In this document: positions 39,938 to 53,100 of the stretch, piece after piece
Layout: each line of letters starts with the position of its first letter
Position numbering within the stretch: position 1 is the first letter of the stretch
Origin: Eudromia elegans
Lineage: Eukaryota; Chordata; Aves; Tinamiformes; Tinamidae
Direction of reading: 5' to 3'
Length of the DNA stretch: 64,000 bases
Assembly (NCBI GenBank): GCA_003342815.1
Contig: PTEX01000234.1
Location: forward strand, 1,005,344 to 1,069,343
The notes under the pieces: model-generated
What the model saw: only the letters and a program-made list of their open reading frames with translations
Database searches by the model: none
Told to the model about the DNA's origin: nothing
Made by a program: the position numbers and the translations under genes

Positions 39938-42900
39938 TGATCTCTCTTGTAAAGAGTTTGGGATTGAGTCTGAATTTCTTGTAATCAATACCTACCTTTA
40001 CATGTATATAAGAACAAGATTGAATTGGTTCTTTTCCTTAGAACCTTCAGTATTCTTGGTTTCTTCAGTCATTGTCATTCAAATACATTTTTTTTATTGG
40101 TGATGAAATTACTATTTGATCAGAAGCAGACGTTCAAAGCTGTCAGATGGTTCCAAAGGAGAGTATGATTGATGCATTTAAAAAAAAAAAAAAAGGACTA
40201 GAGGATTAGCATAACCATGGATTATATCATTTTACCCTGACTTATGATAATGATTACAGGCCAAAACTATCTTTTGGGAACACTTCATCTGATAATTGCA
40301 TTGCGCCAGTAACATGATGGGACATCAGTCATCCTCTGACAGGTATTGGGGGCAGTTCTCCTTAAAGTAGGAATAGAATTTCTCAAGAAGCATCTTTGCC
40401 CAGATGCAACTGAAATGTCTGAGATGTAGATGATGAAATCCAAACAGAGTCTAATTTAGAAATTTCAGCCTTTGCTTAAGTCATAGTCAAAGGTTTGATT
40501 CCCCATGCCAAATCACTTAGATTCTGTGCATCAGTCTTATTTGTAGTGTAGGAATAGTATGGATAGCATATGCTGTGACAGGTTAGGATACCAATACTGA
40601 AGTCTCTGCGGACAACCACCTATGAATAGCCCTTTTGCCAATTTACATGATCAATACTGCTATTCTCCATTAGAACATCTGTCTGCATTTCACGGCGGAT
40701 TGTTATATAAATAGCATTTGTCTCCCGTGTGTATGTCTTTCATTTTCTCTTGGAAGTCTAAATAAGTTAAAGCTGTTAATAAGAACAGACATTTCCATGA
40801 CTGTTCATCAGGCTGCTCACATGCCTCACAAGCACAGAGAGCTAAAATCCCTTAGAGAGAAGCATTTTATTCCTTCTGCCAGCACCATCCAGAGGCAAAA
40901 ATGTTATCTTTAAAAAGAGTGAATTTTTCTTTGCTGATGTCATGTAAGTTACTATCAGCAGAAAATTCATTCCAAAAGGCAAAAGCTTAAAACATTTACT
41001 CTGCTAGTGTTTTGCCAATTAATGAGTTCAACAAAGCTGAACTTGAAACAAATCATATTATTCCATTTAGAAGTGTAAAGAAGAACAAAGAAATGGATAA
41101 AGGAGGTGGTTGGGGAATTATTTTCAATGATTATTCATACAAGATGATTCTGTCTACTCTTATCTTTCTGGATGCAGTTCCCTTAGTTCTCTGCTCCATT
41201 TCTTGCTGAATTGTACCGTGCAACTCTGAAAATCTTGTAAAGTGCAGAAAAAAAGCAAGTTCAGGTAAACTGATGAGATTACCCTTTCATTGTCCTGGGT
41301 ATGCAGCTGTCTTGTAAAGGAATTCTAAGTAGCCTCAAGAAAATTAACGCTGACTTGAAGTAGAGCCAAAACCTGAGGTATTTTTATACATTTGTGTGGT
41401 GGTTTTTTTGTTTGTTTTGTTTTTTCCTTTTGGTGGTTTGATTTTAGTTGTTTGGGGGAGTTGTGTGGTTATGTTGAAAATACTTAAGGTTACATTTGCA
41501 CATGCCAGTTCACTTAAATCTTGAGGAAACGGGGTTCTCTGGATTCTCCTTTCAACTCTCCATCAGTGATTTTTTAGGCTGTTGAGTTTGCTATTTTGTG
41601 TAACTGCGTCTGGTGTGGAAGTGAATATATTTGTTGGTTTATTCTTTAAGGTAACATCTCATAGATATTTGTGTGTAGAAATGTTACATGACTGGCTGGT
41701 CAGGTCAGTACATGCATTTGCATGTTGTAAGGCTGAAATAAATTGACACAGTCATAATTGCAAGAAAAATTTCTCTCTATATGTCACTAAAGGGAAATGC
41801 TATTTCGACAGAATACTTGCAAATTAGGATTAGTTCAGATTGGACTGTACCTGGGGATTAAGTGTGTGCGTTGGACAAATAACTTCATCTTTTTCCAAAA
41901 TAACATTTTCTTGCATGTGATTAAAAAATAAAATAAAATAAATAAATCAGGAAATGCGATACAATAGAATCTTTCTTTCCTTTAGAGAAATTTGCTTGTA
42001 GCAGAAGACTTTATCACTTGCATCCTGGCTGCTGGTAGTCCACATTTTCTGGAGATAGGCAACACTAAAGATTGATGGATTCCTAGAAAACATCCTCTCC
42101 TGTTTCTGTGTGGGCATGGGAGAAGAAGAGGGGCAAAAATAGTTGCTTTAGCCTTTTCTCTCTCCACTTACCAACCACAAGTAGGATTTAGGTCTTCAGC
42201 TCAGCATTTGTCCTTTGCCAGTGCATGACTTCGAATGTAAGAATTTTGTCCTGAGGATTAACAGGAATGTTAACTGGCCTGGAAGCTGAGTGATATTTTA
42301 AAGGTTGAGATTTTTTGATATGAAAACAGAAATATTCACCTGCTTTGTGTCTGCATCCATCCCCTCCTTGCCTTCATACATTCTGGTTGCATCTCTCCCT
42401 GATATTACATCTGTTCACTGCAGCAAAAGAAGGCAGAACCTACTATTTGTACTAGCATTTTCTAATACAGAGTGATTGAAATCCAATTAAACTATGAAAA
42501 GAGGCCATACTAAAAATAGAGTGATTTGAGGATATATAGATCATTTAAGCCTGCTATTGTAAAGTGAGGAAGAAACAGATGGATGGTACACCACTTTCTA
42601 AATCCACAGCTCTTTCTGCACCTCAGCTGCAACTGATTTCTAGGGAACTGCCAGACAGACACTGTCCTAGTTTGTGTTTGCTGCATCGTATCTCTAGAAT
42701 GGGATGAAACCTGGCCAGGAGATGGGGGCCTTACTGCTGTGTGCAATGCAAAGCAGGACTGTGTACAGATCCAATCACAAACAGTGCAAGCAGTGGGAAA
42801 GGGAGATGTGCTGTATGAATGACATGCCTGACTTCCGTTGGAGGAACAAACTGCCTGAGATTTTGCTCAGCAGGTGGCACAATTGAGCTTATCATCTTGC

Positions 42901-45900
42901 AGAGCTCTTCCCTGCTATATGTCTTCCGCTTTCTGCTTTTTCTTTTAAAATTATTTTATTTTGGTATCACATTTGGCTGCATTCTACATGTCTCTCAGAC
43001 TGCAAGTTATTAAGAGATGCTGCTGTACCACTTTAAGAGCTGAAGGCAATGGAAGCACTGTACAGGGAAAGGAAGTGTTTTTCTTTCTGCTACCAGAATA
43101 AAACCTTTCTGATTTTCAGTGAGACCTCTTTTTATTATATTTTAATGATTAATGCTATTGCTTATTTGAAAGAAATTTCATGCGTATAAATAGACCACAT
43201 AATGGCATAGTGAACAAAGCTGTGGCTGGAGTGGCTGAAGACATCACAGCACGTTACCTTGCACTCTAGATGTGAGATGCATCCTACAAAGGGGAACAAG
43301 ATTCTCTTCACAAGTAGCAGCCCGCGCCATGCCTCCTGAGAGTCTCTTGGCAAGATTTTTATGCAAAAAAATTAATTTGCGAAATATTTGGGGGATTGGG
43401 ACCATTGTGGTTACTACTAATACATAAGATGAGAGTTAACTGTTCATAATTTATTGCTATGTGGATATTCTCTGAATTAGCTTTTATTTTGAAGAAGTGT
43501 AAGCTACTTCAGATTTGTGTATGTTTTTCTTTGAAAAGATCAGGTCCAAAGGCAGATAATGGATAAAATAATTATTCTAAGAATAACCGGTAAGAATAAA
43601 TACCCCTGCAAACAGTTCCTCAGGGTAATCTGTATGAGATAGTCTACATTTAGATGCGAGAGGAAAAAGAAAGAATAAAGGCAGTTTCTTGAAAATGCTC
43701 ACAACTGGAATGTTAGTATTCTTATCAAGTAAATGATAACATCTTTCTTGCCTCTTCATTTGTGTATAGCACTACATAAGTAAAATGTAGGCTCCTCAGT
43801 GAATTTAGATGTGCCTGTGTTCAGTGTTTGCAGTAGGGTTTTTTGTAGACTACATTCACTCTAGGATAAACTGTGCTCTTGACACAGCATAATGCACATA
43901 TACCTAAGTTGCACCTATGCATGGATCTTGCTTATTCTTAACACCTTTTTTTTTCCCTTCAGATGTGTGCTATATTCCTATATATAATAACCTGAAAGAA
44001 GAATACATTCTGTGTCCAATTGTGTAGGACTTTCACTTCTTATTTATTCATTCAAAGGTTAATAATCAGTGTACTTCTTGTGGTTATGACTATGGTCCAT
44101 CCCAAGCTGCTTGAAAACACTGATAGGACCATGATATATTAAAAATGTAGTATAATGTAGCTGGAATAATCATGGTTACTTTTAACAAGGATCTTGATAT
44201 TTCATTCAGAAACCATCTCAGCACTGAACTATTTGCTAGTTACTGCCTAGATTTTTCAGTTCATGAAAAAGTGTTTGTTTATTCCTTACTTCTGAGAGAT
44301 CAGCAGCTTTTTGGAATAAGTCTTTGTAAGTTATTTTCTCTTAATTGGATATTCAAAACATCTACATTTTTTTGAGCTGATGTTTCAGCAGTGTATGATG
44401 TGGTCTATCACAGGCAATACCCTGAGCAATTAAGAAATGTACATCAGGACTTATTCCCTGTTAAGGACAGGAAGAAATACTCAAACTGCAGAGAAAGTGC
44501 CTAGAGATGTGAAACATGACATCCTTCAAGAGGCTACCTCCAGATCTTTGTTGTTCAAAGGACATGTGAAGCCTCTAGACAAAATTGTTTCCTAGCCCAG
44601 CAAAGAATAACATCAGCACTCTCATAATGCACAGCTGTGTATCTTTTACCCTATGGAGTTTAGTCTGTGCTCTGGAGAATTGCTTACATGACATTGCCAT
44701 CTGTAGGCATACAAATTATTTTGTTCTTAGCTTCATGAAAACATTAGCCTTGCTGCCAAGGGAAGGTCAGTCAGAGTGTCTTACTCAACATGTGCATAAA
44801 CCCGTGTTCCTTGCCCAGACAAGTTTACAGTGCAGTGTTGCAAGGACGCAGGCACAAACTGTTGCAAACAGCTGTGCACTCGGTATGTAACGAGGGTAGC
44901 AGTTCGCTCACTGCATTTTGCTACTGTTGCAGCAGTCTGTATCTAGTTGGTCCCTTTCTTGTTGCAAAGAAGTGAGGTTTGGGCCTGGTAACTCCTTTTG
45001 TTCTGTGGGAAGCCTGGTTTACTGGATGTAATGTGAAAATGTCTCAGGCTGTACATCTTGGTCATCCTGTGCTCTTCTATCTAAGGCTGACCTTGCAACT
45101 GCAAGGCATCCTCCCTGTATGCACAATGCTTCATGTGTTGCAGTTCCCCTTCAATCAGGCTTCCAGCAGAGTGGCTGTTTATGCGTATTCAGAGCTCAGA
45201 GGCATTTGCTGACTGTTTTTGAGCAATACTGAGCAATTAGACCTCTTGTGTCTTCTTTACATTGGCTACCTGTAAATTAGCAACTGACTGTAATGAGTAG
45301 AAATGACAGATAATTCCAAACAAATACTTTTATCCAAAGTTTTTGTTTTCCCTTTAGAGGGCAGCTGATTTTGCCACTCCTTCCTGCCACTCTCCCCCTT
45401 TTCCTTTTTTTGGCCAAATCTATTCAATGTTAATGAAGAAGAGTCTGTAGATGTATTTAGGACATTTTTGTGCAGTGCACACCTCAGGCAGGTTGCATGG
45501 ATATTCTGAGATAAGCTGTTAGTCACAGTTGGAATAGAAATTGTGTTCTAAGGTGTTACTGATGGTCAAGGAAGAGAGGATCTTTGCCACCTTAAATCCC
45601 TTCATTCCTAAGCATTTCCCAAGCAGTAGTTTTTCCCCTAAGCAGTTAAAATAGCACAACTGTGACACACAGGCAGAGATTTCAAATTCCTTTAGAAAAA
45701 AAATCTCAATTTAAAACTTCAAAGCCTATCACACTCATTAGCTGTGTCATCTGGACATCTGCTCTTGGCAATATGTTAATCCCATTTTACACTCAGAGAA
45801 ACTGAGGCACAAATACTCTGCTCTTGATTATAGTAGTGTAAAGGTAAATTGACTATGCTAAGTCCAGATTGTACCAGAAAGCTATAACTTCAACCGCTTT

Positions 45901-45961
45901 TGAGGTTTTGAAATATGTCAAAGTAGAAAGTTCTTTCAGAACCAATCTGCCTGCTATTATG
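39938..45961. other. intergenic, no gene seen
   Basis: AT-rich unique sequence with an A tract at about 40181-40194, a T/G-rich patch near 41.39-41.47 kb and an (AAAT)n-like run at 41929-41947. The open frames are short and none resembles a known domain. Confidence 0.6.
41929..41947. repeat. (AAAAT/AAAT)n short microsatellite
   Basis: AATAAAATAAAATAAATAAA-type simple repeat. Confidence 0.8.
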
Positions 45962-46130
45962 TAGAATCACAGAAATTCTGTTTGGAAGATACTCCTGATG
46001 ATCATCTTGTCAGGACTTTAGCTAATACCAGAACAGATCAGTAGTGGTTTTGTTAGCTGAGTCTTGAAAAACCCCCAAGCTAGAAGTTTCTCAGCCTCTC
46101 TGGTCACCTGTTCCAGTGCTGCACCCTTCC
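45962..46130 (-). mobile_element. CR1 LINE 3' fragment, degraded
   Basis: The plus strand starts TAGAATCACAGAAATTCTG, then TTTGGAAGATACTCCTGATG, GATCATCTTGTC and later GTCTTGAAAAACCCCCAAGC with TTCTCAGCCTCTCTGGTCAC and CTGTTCCAGTGCT. This is the order of a reverse-complemented CR1 3' end, with considerable divergence and 5' truncation. Confidence 0.8.
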
Positions 46131-49100
46131 AGTGACAGTATTTTTCTTTGGTACGCACTTGCTGATCTGCAACTTGCCACTCTACTCAGAGAATCCAGAA
46201 TGAGATGAAATGGTATTTGGCCCAGGCAGATTAAAAAATCTCTTCTGTGGTAGACAGATGGTTTTTTGGCCCTCCCATCTCTGAGGAAGAAATTCCAGAA
46301 AGCTACTTTGGCTTTGGTCACTTAAATGGGGTTACACAAAGATTCACAGTTGCTTTAGCTTAGGCAGTTCTTTTATTCCTCCCAGTCTGGTGGGATGGTA
46401 AACAGACAAATTGGTTGCTTGTAGAACAAAGACTGAAAAGAAATATCCAGAGAAATTATAGAAAAAAAAATATTTCTTCCTCATAGAGTTTCAAAAATCT
46501 GCTGGAACACAGATCAGTTGTCAGTTTGTCTCCTTTTGAGGTGTACTGATGGTTGTTCCCACTCTCCTGATGATCACTTTCACACAGAAATTCTCTCTGA
46601 AGTCATATTATCTGTCTTGCTGGAGCATGGCAAAGCTTGTCCTCGTATAGTAGAAGTAAAAGGATGAGGCCAAGAATAATGATGAGCAAGAAGAATGGAA
46701 TCTGCTGGCTTACCTAGTATTCATAACACCAGGTGATTACATGTTCGTGAGACTCTGAGAATGTTTGAATTCTTGCAGATTAGAAGCATAGATTCCTTCT
46801 GTGCTATGAGGATGCATACTTGTGGCAGATGTGGTATGGCAAACAAGATAGGAAAGAAAGGAGAGGAATTAAACAAATGAACAAGGAATAGGAGAAAAAC
46901 ATGGTTTGGTAACATCATATTGAGGATCCCACCAGGAAATCAGTGAACTTCTCTTTTCCATACTTTCCATGATGACACAGCCACCTTTCAGCCAGCCTAC
47001 AATCACACTGTGTGTGACAAAACCAGACAAAACATTTGGCAAATCTTTTGCCTTGACAGTTACACTTTCCATTGTGAAGAACATCATTCACAACACCAGG
47101 AAGGAGACAGGATGGCATGATGGTGTTGGACAGAACCTGTTGATCTGTCTCTTGTATCTCTGCAGTTCTAGATAAGATGTTCAGAAAAGGCCGAGAGGAC
47201 CAAATGCTCTGAGGACCCTCTGGACTATACTCTTATGTTGTTCTATCTACTGAAGGCTCAAGAGTTTAATCTGGGCTGTTGTGAATCTTGATACAAGAGG
47301 AAGAAATGTCTTACCTCTAGGGTAAATATAGCTCAAGTTACTTGTAGCCATTGCTGCTAGATTTTTTTCCCCTCTTGTAAATGTATCAACAAGTGGCAGG
47401 AGATGGTGGAAGAAAAGGCTGTTCCTTTGTCAATATCTTTGATACAGGAAATTTTACTTTCCTTTTGAACTTACTTTCTTTTTGTCTTAATAATAAAAAG
47501 GCTATCTAGTTTCATCATCCACACTATATAAATAAGAATATTTTATGCTTGTCTCCTAATATCATTTCCTGTTTTTCTTTCTTTTTTTTTTTTAAGGATA
47601 ATACCCTGGAATACTACATGAATGCTCTGTTGAGCTCAGCATTGTAGCTGCAAAACTATCTGATCGCAAAACAGAGCAGTCAGGATCATATGGAAGTGAC
47701 CCAGAAATATGTTACCTTCAGCACAGAATTTCCATGTTACTGAAGCATGTAGGACATGTAGCAGATCTGGACAAATAGCTGCAGCAATAGAATTATCGTT
47801 ACTGGATAGGACTAGTACTTAAAATAAATACTCTTAAAAAAGAGGTAATCAAAATATTTCTCAAGTTCATCTCATCCTTCAGTCATTTTTAGCTGTAACC
47901 ACAGCAACTTAACAGCACTATGCATTGCATATTTCCCTCACAGTTCTCTGCTTCATAATAGTTAACTGTTGAGACCTGCTTAAACATTAAATGATTCCAC
48001 CCTGAGCTCAAATTAATGCTTAAACTCTTAAATCTTGACATCAACAAGTGGCAAGTTATGAAATGCAGCCAGTCTGTGGTCTTTTATCTAGACGATAATT
48101 GAGAAAGGTGATGGATTTTAAGGACCAAGGTGACCCTTTGGAGGCAGGTAAAAGAATGCTGAAGCCTCCTTGCTATTCTAAATTTGTCAAAATAATACAG
48201 AGTAGGAGAAATGTGTATAAAGAGATGTCTGACAGTGTTTAATGTCCTGCTCCATAGATTAATTTCATGGGTGATTCCAGCAAGTTGTATCAACCTGGTG
48301 TGATCTCTTAAGTAAGCTACTATCAGTGAAAGTTATTCATTCTTGCCCTGGTCTCTTTCAGTTGAAATAGCTTGGATCCTCTCAAAAAGAGATAGCAAGC
48401 AAATACAGTTGCTGTTAAAATATGGTACTCATTTCTTTCTTGTTCTACAGGGAAATAAGTTACCTAAGCTGTTCTCACCCCTCTAAGTCTTCCTCTGAAC
48501 TGTCATAGCTTTTCTGCCCAGTATAACAAAGTCCTCGTTTCTCTTCATACAAATGCAGTGAATTCGGTTTTCACCAGAGTCTATGAAAATTGCCTAAGCT
48601 GAGATCTAAGCAGGAAAGCTTTTTTTTGGTGTGTGTGTAATAGAGCCTTTTATTAGTACCTTTGTCATTATTATCTCTTTCCCTCTCTCCCTGGTTTATT
48701 AACTTGTTGACTTATAGAATTTATGGCTACTAGGACTGTTTTATGGTGCTGAAGAAAAATTACTGGAAAATCCCAAGCAGCCTCAACTCTGGCTCTTTTG
48801 ATCAGCAGCTGCATAAACTATGCTGGATTTTTGTGTCCTCAGTTGATCATATAATTTGGTAGTAGTTTATTTGGTGTGGATGGTGGATCATATAAAGTCT
48901 TATGCTTTTGGTAGGGTTTGACTCTAAAAAGCAGATATTGTGCAAGAAGTGGATGTCAGTGTGGATAGACAGCATGAACTTCCAGGACAGAGCTATAGCA
49001 AGAAATTTAAGAGAGTCCTTGACTATTTATAGTGGAGAGCGGTCAGAAGGAAAGGAACTTTCATGTCTGTTTGTCATGGTAAGAGCGATACTGAAATTGT

Positions 49101-50145
49101 GTGATGTTCCAGAACAGTAGTCATATTTTTAAAAGAAGGTTGAAAAATCTTTGACAGTGCAAAAATGACCACAAAAAGTATGTATGTGTTCTCAGAATAA
49201 CATGGAGAATGACAAAAGAGGTCAGCTTGGTTAATTGATCCACAGGAAAGGCAGAAGTAGCTTTCCCCTTCTCTCTCTTCCTGCCTTGCCCCCACAGTGT
49301 ATGAAGATTTTCAAACGGAAAAAAAATTTTGGGTATAGAAAAGGCAGTTTAGGTGAGAATGGCATAATGAAATTGAATGGTAGGAAGCTGAATAACTAAC
49401 TTAAAATTTTGGGGTTATCTTCTGCTGTTCTTATATCAGCACTCATTATGTTTTGTTACTACCAAGCTACTGGCTCAGACCAGGGGAACAATAAGTATCA
49501 TTGTCTTTAAAAAAAGGGGAATAGTAGACAGTTCAACAGTGTTTTCTGTATTCAACTGTGCAGCGTAGTTATTGTATAAATATAGCTGCATGTCATGGAA
49601 CTGGGAGGTTGTGATTTGAAGGGGTTTATAGCTGACATTTTACTTGTTTTCTCCATGGAAACTGAACCAAGATTTCTGGATCTAAACTAATAGAGGTCAG
49701 TGAAGGACACACCTTATCAGTCTGAAGATATATAATTCCATTTACCTGACTGTTTTCTCCAGTTTATACCAGTAACACACAATATATTACATAAATTCTA
49801 TTTAAGGAGTATAGCTGCTCTGTAATTGCTCTAATAGACTCTTTTGTGCTTTATGTTTGCCATCTACTGTGCTTTAGTTTCACTTAGAGATGTCAGACTT
49901 CCTACTCGAACAGATTTTTACCCTGCACCGTGTTTCCTGGACTACATAGTGGACAGTGTTTTTAAAAGAGGATGAGGGATGGGAAGGAAAGTGATAAAGT
50001 GCCCACAGAGAAGCACCAAAATATGGTATGTCATCAGGAATAAAACAGTAATATTTTGAGAAAGAGTTGGGATTTTTATTGTGATTTTTTTCCCTGTTCT
50101 TCCTATGAATTTTAGACCAGCATGCAAGGTGAAAGCTTAACTACG

Positions 50146-50146
<1 letters not shown>

Positions 50147-50182
<36 letters not shown>
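50147..50182. repeat. poly(T) tract, 36 bases
   Basis: The longest homopolymer in the window, uninterrupted. It may vary in length between individuals or reflect assembly error. No retroposon body is seen on either side. Confidence 0.95.
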
Positions 50183-50186
<4 letters not shown>

Positions 50187-53100
50187 CAGAGATTCTCATA
50201 TGCAGTGGAGCGTGCCAGACTATATTGGAATTTGGAACTCTGCCGTTGATGGCATTTTCTGATGCTCATCCTATTCAAACAGTAAATTTACTATCTAATC
50301 ACAAGTTGGCGTGTCAGTCTAAACAGAGTAATGCAAGGCTTCAAGCAGTGCATAAGATAATCTAACAAGAATGACAGCCAGTAAAATTACTGTATGTTTG
50401 CTTTTTCATTATGCAGGCAGCCCTTGATCCTTTAGAATTAGTGGCCTTATCTCCTGTGGGGCTGCCGAGAGGTCTGTGAGCCTAATGTACACACTGCAAT
50501 CAGAAAGGTGGCCAAATATGACTATATATGGCTAGATATTTGAGTCAGACATTGACTGAAAAGTAAAATAAAATGTTATGATCACTCTGTACTTGCTTCC
50601 TGTGAAGCAGTAAGTCCCAGTCTCCACTTCCTTTCTTTGGGTAGTTGCTTGCAAAGAGTCTATAATTCACCTGAGCAAAAAATTCGTGATACATGACCCA
50701 GTGAGGATTCTCTATTTCTTGATGCCCCTTGTGTTATTTTGTATTCTCTTGGCACAGATTTAAGCAGCTATTGAAGATTCACAGACCTGAAGAATTAGGT
50801 CCGTGGTGTTGCTGAAAACCATTGCTGAGCTTTTAATTTTGTGGATTATGCATTCTCTGGACACTGCTCCTCCACCAGCGCAGTATTATTTTATAATAAT
50901 ATTCAGTGCTACTGCACCTGGCTAAATGAGGTTTTGGTCTGATTACAACTGCTGACTACTGTTTGCTGCTTGCTGCAGTATCTGTCACCAACTGCAACAA
51001 GCTCAGCTTTTTGGTCTTTTCCTCTTTCCACCCAGCTCTCAGTTCAGCCCTGCCCTTTCACTCTTTCTTAATGCCTCGTCATTGTGGTAGTTAAATTCTG
51101 TGTCACCTTTAAGGTCTAGAGGCCCAGAGTTCCTTCCATCCGTTCATGGTGGTTTAATCTGAGCACTTTTCAAAAGTATCTCATTCACTTGAAAAACCTA
51201 TGAAATGATTATTTAAATGAACAGAGAATATAATTATATACTTTTTTTAAAAAAGATAATACTGCAAAAAAGAATAAGATAATTTTGAGCCTTCAGTTGT
51301 CCTAAATTTTAAGAAAATTGCATAATAAATGGCTAAGTCAACTTTTGTGTGTCAACTTTTAATAGACACAAGTTATACAATGAACACGTTATTCTCTTTT
51401 ACTTGGAATAAATCAGGTATATATCAGAAATGCAGAAACTGACATTGCAATGATAGTCCTATAAGACTAATATTTGCATGCTGAGATTCAGATTTAAGTA
51501 GCTGTGTTTAAATACAATGACAGGGTTCTGATTTATTTCATAGAAAAATAAACCAATTACTTAAGAAATCTATAAGGAGGGGGTCCAGTGGTTCAGAGGA
51601 AAGGCACTGGTTAGGTGAAGTTATAGGAAAATAATCTGTCTTGCAGGTAAATGGCATGAAAGATCGAGCTATAAACAAACAAAAAGTCCACACTTAATTT
51701 ATATCATTATGAGAAAAAGAACAAAATCTCACAGTACAAGTCACTTTACATTTTATTCTTGAGATTGAGTTTCTCTGCGTTTTTTAAATCTAATGCAAGT
51801 GGAAATCATTGACTTTTTTGTGTTATTAATACTTAAAATATAAAACTCCAAATAGATGAAAGAATCCATTTTGTAACCTAGGAGAAGTGGCAGAGTAGAC
51901 TGCAGCAGCTTGTTTGGACCCCTTGTCATCTGGTTTGCAAATATATAATTATGTACTTTTAACAACTCATATTATTTGCATGTGACTTTTCTTTCTAGCA
52001 AAGGAATTACAGATAGTTATGCCAACTGTTACTCAGTAGCTGAAAAGGGCCCTGAAAAGGTATTGCTATACACCACTGTAATTAATAAGTTTTTCAGAAT
52101 GAATATTTTTTACTCTAATATACATTATATTTCTTTTAAAGCAGACGTGCACTGTTGGGTGAAGGCCTTATGTATTCTGACAGTTTTTGCTTGCCAGATT
52201 CACAAACTATATGATCTTTCATATTACTTCTCTGAACAGACTTATCAAATTGAACAAAAATAAAAGGTATATGTGCCATAATTGGCATATATAATAGATA
52301 CTGACAAGGAATGGACTCCATATTTATGCAAAACCCGACTAAACTTCAATGAGCCAAGTATTTTAAAATAAATCTGCATAATAATGGATCTGCAGTTCAC
52401 TGCTAAATTTCTTCTGATCCTATGTTGAGTGTCTTTCCATTGAATCTTATGTAGAGAGCGCCATATGCCCTGGAACATGTATATGCATGTATATAAGAAA
52501 ACTAGTCATAGCAAGGGAGCAAGAATCTTGTTTGCCTGAGTCCCTTTAAACCTAGGCTTGCTCTGATTAGTCTAGATTGTATGGGCTTTGAAACTTGTTC
52601 TTATGCAGAATAGGACTAACATTTGGCCTAATTCAATATTACAATACTTTAACCCCTCTCATCTAAGATTTCTTAAGCACTTGTGTTAACCAAAGCAGTT
52701 ATTCTCTGCTTACTTTGGGAGCAACATTCGTAAGGATGTTATGTTTATATCAATTATAACAATGACTAAGGCTACAAAATGTAAAATATCACTTTTAGCA
52801 CTGTTTCCACAGAGACCATCAAGAATGTTATAAAAAATATGATGTGAGATTTGTTGTATGCAATGTTCTTGCATGATAAGAATTTCTCTTGGAAAAACAG
52901 TTACCTCCATTCTTTATTTAAAGTTAGTTTTCCCAGATAACTTATGTTTCAATAATCTACTGCAGCTTCTCCTTAGGCTGAATGGCAGAATGATTTGTAA
53001 GAGTCATGTAAGGATATCCAATTTGTGATTTCCTGACTTCTGTACTCAGGTGACAGAAGTCTAGCCTTACTATAGTATATAAATTCACATGTAAAGTTTT

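Noticed and set aside
42663-42720. TGTCCTAGTTT word resembling the start of a common avian LTR
   Set aside because: The match stops after about eleven bases, and no LTR body, poly(A) signal or second end was seen.
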